Positions 46,943-56,033 of a DNA stretch of 64,000 nucleotides are shown here, one piece after another. Within the stretch, counting starts at the first letter, position 1. The number at the start of each line of letters is the position of its first letter. The stretch covers positions 186,001 through 250,000 of the forward strand of contig CAVSCE010000011.1 in the NCBI GenBank assembly GCA_963726375.1, in the 5' to 3' direction. The translations under genes were made by a program, and so were the position numbers. The DNA comes from UTCFX2 sp963726375. GTDB taxonomy: Bacteria > Chloroflexota > Anaerolineae > Anaerolineales > UBA4823. The notes under the pieces are model-generated. The model was not told the DNA's origin. It worked only from the letters and a program-made list of their open reading frames with translations, and did not search any database.

Positions 46943-48100
46943 ATGGGTAAACCAGCGCTCACGCCTCGCGAGAGAGTCATCATGGCGATCAACCATCAGG
47001 AGCCGGACCGGGTTCCCTTCGACCTCTACCTTAGCGCGGCGGCGTACCATGAGCTCCGGGCTTATCTCGGCCTCCCACCGGATCCGGATCAAAAGGTGGG
47101 CATCTGGTCGGAGGTCTCTCCGGCTGTCGACCTGCTCGATGCGATCCGCGTGGATTTCCTTTATATCGGATTGAACCCGGCATCCAAACCCTCGCCTCTG
47201 GCTCGAGACGACGGTCTGCTGTACGACCAGTGGGGAGTGGGGCGGAAGAAAGTCGAGCTGCCCGAGGGTGGAAGCTATTACGAAATGGAGCGCTATCCGC
47301 TGGCGAATCCGACTCTTCAGAGCATTGCGGAGTACCCCTGGCCGGATCCTTATGATCCCCGAAGGGTGGAGGGGCTGCGCGAAAAATTCCTGCAGGCGCA
47401 GCGGGAATCGGATAAGGCGATTGTCAGCCGGTTCGCTACCTCAATCTGGGAGCAGGCCACCTATCTGGTCGGATTCCAGGAATTCCTGGAGCTGGCTGTG
47501 CTCCAGCCCGAGATCGCTGAGGCTGTGCTGGATAGGACTACCGAGGTCGCGATGGGCATGGCGGATGTGGGGATCGGGGCCGTCGGCGACCTGATCGACA
47601 TCTACCGGATGAGCGGCGAAGACATGGGCACCCAGCGCTCGCCGCTGATCTCCCCCAGGATGTACGCCCGCCTGGTCGAGCCGCGCTTCAGACGCTATTG
47701 GAAATTCATCAAGCAAAAATTGTCTGAAGCAGGCTCCTCGGCGAAGATCATGGTCCATTCCTGCGGGACGGTTCGCGCCTTCCTGCCGAGCTGGATCGAG
47801 ATGGGCCTGGATATCCTCGACCCCGTCCAACCCCTGGCTTTGGGGATGGAGCCCGAAGGCTTGAAGCGTGACTTCGGTCGGGAGCTGACCTTCCACGGCG
47901 GGATCGATCTGCAGGAGCTGCTGCCGAAGGGAACTCCGGAGCAGGTCATGGAAGGAGTCCGCGATATGATCCGGACCTTGGGTCCTGGCGGCGGGTACAT
48001 CGTCTCTCCGGCGCATAACGTCCAGCAGGATGTCCCGCCAGAGAACCTGGTCGCGATCCGTGATGCGATCGAGCTGTATGGAGCTTACCCGATCCAATAA
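46943..48100 (+). CDS. UroD/MtaA-superfamily protein
   Basis: 385 residues from the ATG at 46943 (AAAGGAAG upstream). PRERVIMAINHQEPDRVPFD is the standard start of MtaA-type members, and MVHSCGTVRAFLPSWIEMG holds the H-x-C zinc motif of cobalamin-dependent methyltransferase relatives rather than true uroporphyrinogen decarboxylases. C-terminal FHGGIDLQ and GGGYIVSPAHNVQQDVPPENL are typical. Members of this branch are often found in sugar-use operons with unknown function. Substrate not readable. Confidence 0.7.
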   Translation: MGKPALTPRERVIMAINHQEPDRVPFDLYLSAAAYHELRAYLGLPPDPDQKVGIWSEVSPAVDLLDAIRVDFLYIGLNPASKPSPLARDDGLLYDQWGVGRKKVELPEGGSYYEMERYPLANPTLQSIAEYPWPDPYDPRRVEGLREKFLQAQRESDKAIVSRFATSIWEQATYLVGFQEFLELAVLQPEIAEAVLDRTTEVAMGMADVGIGAVGDLIDIYRMSGEDMGTQRSPLISPRMYARLVEPRFRRYWKFIKQKLSEAGSSAKIMVHSCGTVRAFLPSWIEMGLDILDPVQPLALGMEPEGLKRDFGRELTFHGGIDLQELLPKGTPEQVMEGVRDMIRTLGPGGGYIVSPAHNVQQDVPPENLVAIRDAIELYGAYPIQ

Positions 48101-48118
48101 GTAAAAGCGGATTGCCAG

Positions 48119-50562
48119 TCAGGCGATTTTGACCTCGACGCGCACTTCATCTCTCCCAGGTTCGGGGATGGGGAGGATGTTCCCTCGATTTCTTTTCCGT
48201 CAACGATCAATTTCGGCACTGTTCCCGGATCAGCCCGCTTGACCCGGATCTTGTACGTCACACCTCGATAAATTCGTTCGGCGCTGAACCCGGGCCAATC
48301 GTCGGGGATCACCGGGTCGACCTTCAATCCATCCAGCGTCGGGCGGATCCCGAGGATCCACTGGCTGATCGCGACGTAGTTCCACGAGGCTGTCCCGGTC
48401 AGCCAGGAGTTCTTGGCTTCGCCGTGGGTCGGGGCGTCCTTCCCGGCGATCATCTGAGCGTACACGTACGGCTCGCAGCGGTGGACTTCAGAAATTTCTT
48501 CCCGGAACGATGGATTGATGCGCAGGTAATAATCGTGGGCGCTCCGCCGCGGCCCAACCGGGCTTCAGCGATCATGATCCAGGGGTTCGTGTGGCAAAAA
48601 ATTCCTGCATTTTCCTTATATCCAGGCGGGTAGGTCGTGATCTCTCCGAGCCGCAGGTCATAGGCGGTATAAGCTGGCTGGTGCAGCACGATGCCGTGAG
48701 GCGTTGCAAGCCGCTCGGACACCGAATCGATCGCCTGGCGGGCCCGCCCGTCGACCAGCCCGATCCCGGCCATCACGCAGATGCCCTGCGGTTCGATGAA
48801 GATCTGACCCTGCTCGTTTTGAAGCGAACCGATCGGCTCGCCGAAAGCGTCGTATGCCCGCCGGAACCAGCTTCCGTCCCAGCCGCTCTGCAGGACCGTC
48901 TGTTCCATCTGTTGGGCCGCCAACCGATAACTCGCTGCCTCAGCTTGCCGGCCGATTTTTTCAGCGATATCTGCCATCTCCGCAGCTGCAAGCACGAACA
49001 GCCCGCCGATGAAGACCGATTCGGCAGCTTTTCCTTCCAGGTTGGTTGTTGTCTGGAACGATTCCCCGGGTTTTTCCGAGAAGCAGTTCAGGTTCAGACA
49101 GTCATTCCAATCGGCGCGCCCGATCAGAGGCAGGTTATGCGGCCCGATCCGGTCCAGCGTGTAGCGGATGCTGCGCTGCAGGTGGTCGTAGAGCGGTTGG
49201 GCAAGCGCCGGGTCGTTGTCGTAAGGAGTGGAAACATCCAGGATCGTGAAATCGCCGGTTTCTTTCAAATATGCCGAGACAGCCAGCACGAGCCAGAGCG
49301 GGTCGTCATTAAAATTCGTGCCAACTTCGTTATTGCCGCGTTTGGTGAGCGGCTGGTACTGGTGGTACGCCCCACCGTCGGGAAGCTGGGTCGCCGCCAG
49401 GTCCAGGATTCGCTCCCTGGCGCGTTCCGGGATCATATGGAGGAATCCGAGCAGGTCCTGGTTGGAATCGCGAAAACCCATCCCGCGGCCGATCCCCGAT
49501 TCGAAGTAGGAAGCCGAGCGGGACATATTGAAGGTGACCATGCACTGGTACGCGTTCCAGATATTCACCATGCGGTTCGTGTGCTCATCAGGCGTGTTCA
49601 CCTGGAACCGATCTAAATGGGCGGACCATGATTCCACCAGGTTTCTGAACGCCTGCTCGACCTTATAGTCGTGGAGGTAATATTCGATGATGGGCCGGAG
49701 TCTGGTTTTATTGATCCGGTTCGAGCCAGGCGGCTCGAATTTCTCCGCAAGGGGGTTGTGATGGATTCCGAGCAGGAAGATCGCCTGGCGCGTTTCACCG
49801 GGTTGGAGCGAAAGATCGATCTGCAGCGCGCCGATCGGCGACCATCCGTGAGCCTCACCGTTCAAAAGCTGCCCTTGCTCGACTGCCAGCGGCCGATCCC
49901 AGCCGCGGTAGGGGCCGATAAAGGCGTCTCGCCGGGTCTCGTAGCTGACCGGAGAAGGCGTGCAGGCAAAGAACGCGAAATGATCGCGCCGCTCGCGGTA
50001 CTCGGTCTTGTGGTAGATCACGCCGTCTTCTACTTCGACCTCACCGGTGTTAAAATTTCTTTGGAAATTGGTGGCGTCATCGTGGGCGTCCCACAGGCAG
50101 AACTCGACCGCTGAAAAGATGGAGATTTTCTTTGTTGTATCGCCGTGGTTCGTCAGGCGGATCTGCCAGATTTCAAGGTCGGCAGACAGAGGCACAAAAA
50201 AGCGCGTCCAGGAGCGGATCGGGCCGCGCTGCGATTCTATTGTTGTGTAACCCAGCCCATGACGGCAGGTGTAGCTGTCTAACGCAGAGCGGTTCGGTTG
50301 GCCGGTTGGAGACCAGGACTTCTCCGGTGGTATGATCGCGCAGGTAGATGCAGCGCCCGCCGGTGTCCAGGGGGACGTTGTTGTAGCGGTAGCGCGTGAT
50401 CCGGCGCAGCCTGGCGTCGCGGTAAAACGAATAACCCCCGGCTGTGTTTGAGATCAGCCCAAACATCCTCTCCGAACCCAGGTAGTTGATCCAGGGCAAG
50501 GGGGTATCCGGGCGGGTGATCACGTACTCGCGTTGGGCGTCATCAAAATATCCGTATTTCAT
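48119..50562 (-). pseudogene. GH94 cellobiose phosphorylase, three frameshifts
   Basis: The joined reading is about 814 residues, family length. N-terminal MKYGYFDDAQREYVITRPDTP is typical of cellobiose phosphorylase. The (alpha/alpha)6 core has GIGRGMGFRDSNQDLLGFLHM and RADWNDCLN with the general-acid aspartate. Breaks are near 50285 (before LDSYTCRHGLGYTT), near 48540 (before YYLRINPSFREEISEVH) and near 48175 (one A missing, restoring ILPIPEPGRDEVRVEV and a TGA at 48119). It converts cellobiose and phosphate to glucose 1-phosphate and glucose inside the cell. No signal peptide. All catalytic motifs are intact. Confidence 0.85.
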
Positions 50563-50754
50563 GGATCCATCATACCACAGCCGTCGTTTCCAAGATTCCA
50601 GACAAATCCCGTAGAATTATCAGACTAAGGTATGACATTTGGCACTGGCATTCAGGATGCAAGTGCTTAAAACGTTAGTATGCCGCCGTAGTTCGATCCC
50701 CATTGCACATGGCGGCAGGCAGTCTGCCAACCTGATAATCTCGCTTGAAGGATC

Positions 50755-51717
50755 ATTGTAAATCATCGGCGCTTCCACATCCGAACGTTTCAGCGGGACG
50801 ACCTTGCGGCGATCCAGGACCTGCAGGACCGCTATGCTCTCTGGTATCCGGGTGCGAGCGCTCCTGCGGTCGAAGTGTATTGCTCTCCTGGATTTGGGAG
50901 CGGGGCGAATATCTTCTCCGCGTTCTCGTCCGACGGTACGCTGGTTGGATTTGCGCCGCTGCTGCCTGAGCTGGTAACCGACAGCCAGCCCGATGGCTCG
51001 CATATCATCTGGGCTGAGATCAAAGTCGATCCGGCAGCGGATGAAGCGGAACCACTGCGGGAAGCGCTGCTGGGCTGCGTGCTGGATCGTTCCACAGATC
51101 TTGTGAAGCGCCTGCCGCGCGGCCCAACCCAGGTGATTATTCAATCTGATCCGAACGAGACCTCGATCATCGAATTCCTGACCGGCGCTGGCTTTGTCCA
51201 TACCGAGAGCGTGTTCCACATGCAGCGCGATCTTGGGGCCCCGATCGCAGCGGTGCTCGCGCCGCCCGGGATGAAATCAGTCCCCTGGCGGATGAAATCC
51301 GCAGCGGAGCAGCAGCTGTATGTCGATTCTCGAAACCTTTGCTTTCCCGAAAACCGTTTGAGCCTGGAAGATTGGTTGTATTTCCTGCAGTCACCGCTCT
51401 GGGAAGTTGGCGCCTGTCTGGCAGTGTTCGACGACGATGAGCTGGCCGGGAGCATAACGCTGTTTTGGGACGAGGCTCGCAATCGTGTGTCTGGGCGGTC
51501 GGTCGGCTCAACTGAATTCCTGTTCGTTCTGCCGCGCTGGCGCGGCCTGGGTCTGGGAAAATACCTGATCGCCCAGGGGTTGAGCTATCTCAAAAAGCAC
51601 GGGCTGACGGAGGCGCAGCTTGAAGTCAGGGCGGCAAACATCGGCGCCCTCGGCCTTTACACCCAAATGGGCTACCAGGTCAACCGGGAAAGCTGGTTCC
51701 TGGTCAATACACTATAA
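50755..51717 (+). CDS. GNAT acetyltransferase, N-terminus without standard start
   Basis: The open frame from 50755 encodes about 320 residues. The second half has a GNAT core, with the acetyl-CoA loop LPRWRGLGLGKYLIAQGL and ANIGALGLYTQMGYQ at the end; the first half (FHIRTFQRDDLAAIQDLQDRYAL) looks like a second, divergent GNAT unit. The first standard start codon is GTG 50875, which would cut into that unit. An ATT at 50755 follows GAAGG and is a possible rare start, or a substitution has removed an ATG. Substrate unknown. Confidence 0.65.
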   Translation: MVNHRRFHIRTFQRDDLAAIQDLQDRYALWYPGASAPAVEVYCSPGFGSGANIFSAFSSDGTLVGFAPLLPELVTDSQPDGSHIIWAEIKVDPAADEAEPLREALLGCVLDRSTDLVKRLPRGPTQVIIQSDPNETSIIEFLTGAGFVHTESVFHMQRDLGAPIAAVLAPPGMKSVPWRMKSAAEQQLYVDSRNLCFPENRLSLEDWLYFLQSPLWEVGACLAVFDDDELAGSITLFWDEARNRVSGRSVGSTEFLFVLPRWRGLGLGKYLIAQGLSYLKKHGLTEAQLEVRAANIGALGLYTQMGYQVNRESWFLVNTL

Positions 51718-51724
51718 TCCCCGA

Positions 51725-52441
51725 TTATTCCGAATAAATCGCCAGGTATCCCGCCTCCTCGTGGAGGGAAATCAGGTCACTGTCCTCTTTCGACCAGGCG
51801 GTCAGCTCGGGTTCGAGCGCGAGCGCTTCTTTCAGTTCAGCTATCGCCCGCTCTTTTTGGCCTTCGAGTGCATGCTGGCAGGCCCGGTTGTAGATCACCG
51901 TCCCGTTCCATTTTCGATCATCAGGGGCCAGGGCAATCAACCCGGCGGTGACCGATCCCTGGAGCTCGCTCGATAAGCCCGGCTTGCCGAGATCGTTGAA
52001 CACGATCCCCAGGTGGATCAGCGCATGTTCGACGAAGTTGAACACCAGGCCCTGCCAGAGCGGGCGATTGGATGGGAGCAGGTCGGTCCGCAGCAGGTCT
52101 TCCTCGCTCAAATCGGCGAGCAGTGCCCGGATCGATTGGCGGGCGTCTTCGCTGCGCTGGAGCGATTGCTCCCAGGTCAGCGATCGGCAGGCCAGGAACT
52201 CCTGGTCGTTGATCTCAAGATAATTTTCGTAATCGACGAAAGGCTCGCCGCGGCGAGCCCTTTGGATATTTTCAAGCTGGCGCACGCACCAGCCGGCGGA
52301 GTGGCAGATGTTGTCTTTCGCGGCCCAGGCGTTCAGCTCGCCGACCGCCTGGCGCTCGCCTTCACTCAGCAGGTCCCCAAGCTCAACTTCGGCCGCTTGC
52401 ATCAAATCAAGCAGGCGCAGGATTTGTTCTTTCTTTGACAT
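51725..52441 (-). CDS. DinB-superfamily protein with TPR-like C-terminus
   Basis: 238 residues. The first 150 form a four-helix DinB/ClbS-like unit: WAAKDNICHSAGWCV and VFNFVEHALIHLGIV provide the histidines that bind a metal in this superfamily. The C-terminal 80 residues (YNRACQHALEGQKERAIAELKEALALEPEL) are a tetratricopeptide-like hairpin. DinB relatives include thiol-dependent transferases and DNA-damage-linked proteins; the exact reaction is unknown. Monocistronic, convergent with the GNAT gene. Confidence 0.7.
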   Translation of the reverse strand: MSKKEQILRLLDLMQAAEVELGDLLSEGERQAVGELNAWAAKDNICHSAGWCVRQLENIQRARRGEPFVDYENYLEINDQEFLACRSLTWEQSLQRSEDARQSIRALLADLSEEDLLRTDLLPSNRPLWQGLVFNFVEHALIHLGIVFNDLGKPGLSSELQGSVTAGLIALAPDDRKWNGTVIYNRACQHALEGQKERAIAELKEALALEPELTAWSKEDSDLISLHEEAGYLAIYSE

Positions 52442-52820
52442 CGGGCTCTCCAGTCTTATCTTCGGATGATCGGCAGGTGGATGTTATTATATTTCACCGT
52501 GAGGAAACCGAAAGGCTGATTTTGCCGGGAAGGATGATCTCAGCCGGGCTGAAAGCGGCTTCAGAGAGACGATGGGGGGTGCTGAATTGGGCTGCGTATT
52601 GAATCGTATCATTGGTGTTAAATCTAATTCCCGGCGCCAGCTGGATGTGTCTTGGCTGGGGTATTGGTGGAAGAAAACATCATATCAGGAAAGGCCAGGC
52701 GCAAGAAAATTTTGAAAACGCTCGAGCCGACCGCTCTGAAGTGCTGAGGCGATCATCCATCCAGCGGGCAGGGCTCAAGTTCGTGGAAATATATCTCGGG
52801 GAAGTTTCCCCAAACGCGGC
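52442..52820. other. Intergenic region, no gene recognised
   Basis: About 380 bases between two minus-strand genes. A 78-codon frame at 52612-52848 has atypical composition, no Shine-Dalgarno and runs into phzF, so I do not call it. Confidence 0.5.
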
Positions 52821-53609
52821 TCAGAGCTCGATCGTCCCGTGCAGGTAAAGCACAGCCCGGCCGCCGATCTTCACACGCTCGCCGACCAGCTCGCAGACCA
52901 GCTCGCCGCCGCGGGCGGAGATCTGGCGGGACTCCAGCCGGTTCTTCCCCAACCGATTTGCCCAGTAGGGGATCAGCGTGCAGTGCGACGAGCCGGTCAC
53001 CGGGTCTTCTGGGACGCCGACTCGCGGCGCAAAGAAGCGCGAGACGAAATCGGATCCCTCTCCCGGCGCGGTCGCGATCACACCCAGGGCGTCCAGCTGC
53101 GCAAGGCGCTCGAAATTAGGCTGTAAGGCGGCCACCTCGGCTTCCGACTCAAACACGGCCAGCACGTCGCGCGCCCGGCTGACCTCGACCGGCGCGGCTC
53201 CCAATCCCTCGAGCAGCGCTGCAGGAGCTTCGTAAGGAAGCGGGGGCCGGCTCGGGAAATCCATCACCAGCAGCTCATGCTCATACGAGACGGTCAGCGG
53301 GCCGCTCAGCGTGTCGAATTGCACCGCCGGGGCATTAAAGCCCAGGCATTCCTTCAGCACGAAGGCGGTCGCCAGCGTGGCGTGCCCGCACAGGTCGACC
53401 TCCGCGCCGGGCGTGAACCAGCGCAGGTGGAAGCGCTCGGTCTCGTCTTTGAGCGGGACGAAGAAGGCGGTCTCGGCGTGGCGGTTTTCGGCCGCGATCT
53501 TCTGCATCGTCTCGGCCGGCAGCCAGGATTCAAGCGGGCAGACGCCTGCCGGGTTGCCGGCGAACAGGCGTGAGGTGAATGCGTCGACGTGATAGTAGGG
53601 GATTTTCAT
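52821..53609 (-). CDS. PhzF-family isomerase
   Basis: 262 residues. YYHVDAFTSRLFAGNPAGVC is the PhzF start, the catalytic Glu is in NRHAETAFFV, followed by DLCGHATLATAFVL and the second-domain signature EDPVTGSSHC. PhzF-type enzymes shift double bonds or epimerise small metabolites. No phenazine genes are near, so a housekeeping YddE-like role is likely. Confidence 0.85.
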   Translation of the reverse strand: MKIPYYHVDAFTSRLFAGNPAGVCPLESWLPAETMQKIAAENRHAETAFFVPLKDETERFHLRWFTPGAEVDLCGHATLATAFVLKECLGFNAPAVQFDTLSGPLTVSYEHELLVMDFPSRPPLPYEAPAALLEGLGAAPVEVSRARDVLAVFESEAEVAALQPNFERLAQLDALGVIATAPGEGSDFVSRFFAPRVGVPEDPVTGSSHCTLIPYWANRLGKNRLESRQISARGGELVCELVGERVKIGGRAVLYLHGTIEL

Positions 53610-53904
53610 ATGGCGACCTCGGGAATTATTTCTGAGGATTATACCAATTCTGCTGCTCCAAGCCGAACTCTCCCTTTGGATGTCATAGTATTTCTAAATA
53701 ATTCCAACAGGAGCTTCCGCTCTCGGGAATCTCTCACGGTCGTGGCTGTTCTTTCGAACGGGGGTGTTTTCCAAGATTTATCAGAATGTGATAAATGTCA
53801 CTTGTTGCCAAACTCAATAATTGTATATTATTGCGATATATAGCCTGGAGCAGCTTGGCAGCTTCATTCAGATGCCTAAAAAATCATACCCAGTGGATGT
53901 CCCG
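53610..53904. other. AT-rich intergenic region
   Basis: Low-GC sequence before the PD40 remnant. Contains GTGATAAATGTCAC near 53782, a weak inverted repeat. No gene. Confidence 0.4.
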
Positions 53905-54702
53905 ATGCAAACATTGAAGAAAACGGTAGTATTGGCATGTTTGTTCCTGACGATAATTTCGCCCGGTTCTGTTGAGGGGCTTCTCGAGCCTTCTTTCTCT
54001 TCAAGTGCCTCGGCAGATGCGCCAGAATTTCCGGGGATCGAGCGAATCTCGGTGGCGACGGATCGGACGCAGGGGAACGATTATTCATGGTTCCCTTCGA
54101 TATCCTCCGACGGCCGATACGTGGCATTTCAGTCCGCTGCCACCACTCTGGTGAAAGGTGATACGAATGAAAATGCGGATATTTTTGTCCGTGATCGGAT
54201 CACCGGGATCACCGAGCGGATTTCCGTATCCAGCGATGAGATCCAGGGGAATGGGGTATCTGGTGAGCCCTGCATTTCCGCCGACGGGCGATACGTTGTG
54301 TTCTGGTCGTATGCCAATAACCTGGTGGGTGGAGATACGAATGTTGGGGCAGATGTCTTCCTCCGAGACCAAATCAACGGGATAACCGAACGGGTTTCGG
54401 TTTCAAGCAGCGAAGTGCAGGGGGACAACTATTCTTTTGGTGCTTCCATCTCCGCGGATGGGCGATATGTAGCTTTTTGGAGCTACGCATCCAACCTGGT
54501 GAGCGGGCAAACCGACTATACGCCGAATATCTTCCTCCACGATCGGGTGAACGGGACGACGGATCTTATTTCTGTCCCAGTGGGCGGCGGTCAGTCGAAC
54601 GGCTGGTCGCAAGATCCTTCGATCTCATCTGATGGAAGGTTTGTAGCTTTGCCTACTCCGAAAATTATATTCGATACAGATCGTGATTTATGTCACAGAT
54701 GA
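53905..54702 (+). pseudogene. Secreted TolB-like PD40 repeat protein, truncated
   Basis: After a signal peptide (MQTLKKTVVLACLFLTIISP) come three and a half repeats with the pattern 'SISADGRYVAFWSYASNLVSGDT...DIFLRDR.NG.TERVSVS', each one beta-propeller blade. Six to seven blades are needed for a propeller. At about 54650 the frame drifts: restoring a T in GTAGCTTTGCC gives VAFAYSENY, and later frames show IYVTDDAEQCSGRIALAFARFS before a stop. The gene is therefore a truncated or decayed fragment. Start uncertain (53821 and 53872 are alternatives). Composition is more AT-rich than the neighbours. Confidence 0.6.
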
Positions 54703-55040
54703 CGCCGAGCAGTGTTCCGGTCGGATTGCGCTTGCATTCGCCAGGTTTTCGATAGTGGATGTATTCGAGCATGCACCGAGTGAAGCGTCTTTGTCGAGAT
54801 CCTAAAGCACTGAACCGATTCTGCGACGTTCTTTCCAGATCCAGTTTGCCATAAACGGCGCAATCCATTTTCATGAGCCGTGTCAATATTGTCGCCCGGG
54901 TCTGAAAATCCCATACTCCTTTTTCTGAGGCTCGACCAGGTTCCAATCAATGAAAGCATTGCCTGATCGGTATCGACAGATATCGTGTAAAAATCACGGA
55001 TAAGATTAAAGCAGCGTACCAAAACGGATTATCTTTCATA
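54703..55040. other. Decayed sequence
   Basis: No intact gene. It carries remnants of the preceding protein and the first copy of a 28-base imperfect direct repeat (54738-54765). Confidence 0.5.
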
Positions 55041-55068
55041 CGCCAGGTTTTCGAGAGTGGCTGTTTTC
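54738..55068 (+). repeat. Imperfect 28-base direct repeat, 303 bases apart
   Basis: 54738-54765 and 55041-55068 match at 25 of 28 positions (CGCCAGGTTTTCGA.AGTGG.TGT.TTC). Both copies lie in decayed coding sequence and translate in the same phase to ARFS.V.VF, so they may be remnants of a duplicated domain. Confidence 0.5.
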
Positions 55069-55638
55069 CAGCTGAACAGACCTTCAGGATCCCTTGCTGA
55101 GGTTGAGCGGAACACCGGTCTCTTTATCAACGATTACGTCGAGCAGGGCCAACAAATTGGTCCTTATCGGCAGCACATACGAATATCCCTGCAGCTCGGA
55201 TGGTGCTCATCTGGATTTCGGCGTCCTGGCAGATCCAAATGAAGACGGTGCTTGGAGCGACCAGCAGCCTGTTGATCCATTCGGTTGATCTGGCGAACCT
55301 GCTGCTGATATGTGGGGATATGACCCTGATGATCAACTTGGGTCCATCCACTTAGCGGGCAAGGTATGGTCGGTAGCAGCGGCGCGATCATCCAGAGCCC
55401 TTCAGGTATCTATCGGGTAACAGTGCCTCCTGGTGCCGTCAGTCATGACCTGACTCTGGAGCTCTTTGGCGAACCGCCATTCGTCGAGCGATTGAGCCCA
55501 ACTCCGTTCAGGCGGCAGGTCCTTCTGGCTGCGGGGGTTGGAATGGTTGGAAGGACCGTCACGGGCTTTGAGCCTCGAATTTCCTCAGCAGGAGTTCGAA
55601 TCTCCGGTCACGTAGACATTTCCTATGCCGAAGAGTAG
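55041..55638 (+). pseudogene. M23 (LytM-type) peptidase plus beta-sandwich domain, decayed
   Basis: Pieces in several frames spell the end of an M23 endopeptidase: NDYVEQGQQIG, then LIGSTYEYPCSSDGAHLDFGV, then LADPNEDGAWSDQQPVDPFG. The metal-binding HLHFG is changed to HLDFG, and stops and frameshifts interrupt it. A following frame (55366-55638) encodes a ZU5-like part, IYRVTVPPGAVSHDLTLELFG, ending HVDISYAEE before a stop. The mixture of substitutions, stops and lost metal ligand shows true decay. M23 enzymes cut peptidoglycan cross-bridges. Confidence 0.7.
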
Positions 55639-56033
55639 AAGGACACATTGCTGCTAGTGCTGCAGCTGAAGGAAAAGCTTGTGCGGTGAACAGGCGCAGA
55701 GCGAACAAAGATAATGTCCAGAAATTGAGCGCAGGATATCGGATTTCGCTGTTTTGGAAAAGTCGGTGTGATAAAAAAGCTCATTAGAGCCGACCGCTCG
55801 ATTATATCCTGCAAAAAAGAGCTCGCTCAGGATTAACTCTGGCCATTATTCCTGGTTTCAGGAATGGGCCGGTTCACTGTCGGTTTATGCGGTCAGTTTG
55901 ACGAGCACCCGGTCATAATACCTCTCAGTGATTGTCAAGAAGCGGCTGTTGAAGGGCATAAATCTCAAGAGATGAAAGGTAGAATGATATCGATGCCTCA
56001 CAAAAATAAATCAAATAGAATCAGGAGATTTCA
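55639..56033. other. Intergenic and decayed sequence
   Basis: Short traces of the preceding protein continue (DTLLLVLQLKEKL), then nothing recognisable. AGGAG before 56034 serves the amidohydrolase. Confidence 0.5.

Noticed and set aside
50690..50699. TTCGATCCCC resembling a tRNA T-loop
   Set aside because: The flanking bases do not form a T-stem, and no acceptor or anticodon arm fits around it.
52612..52848. 78-codon plus-strand open frame
   Set aside because: No ribosome-binding site, odd composition, and it overlaps the end of the phzF gene on the other strand.
53779..53795. GTGATAAATGTCAC as a further operator of the sugar regulon
   Set aside because: The spacing and half-sites differ from TCAC(A/G)(A/T)ATGTGA, and it lies before a decayed gene.
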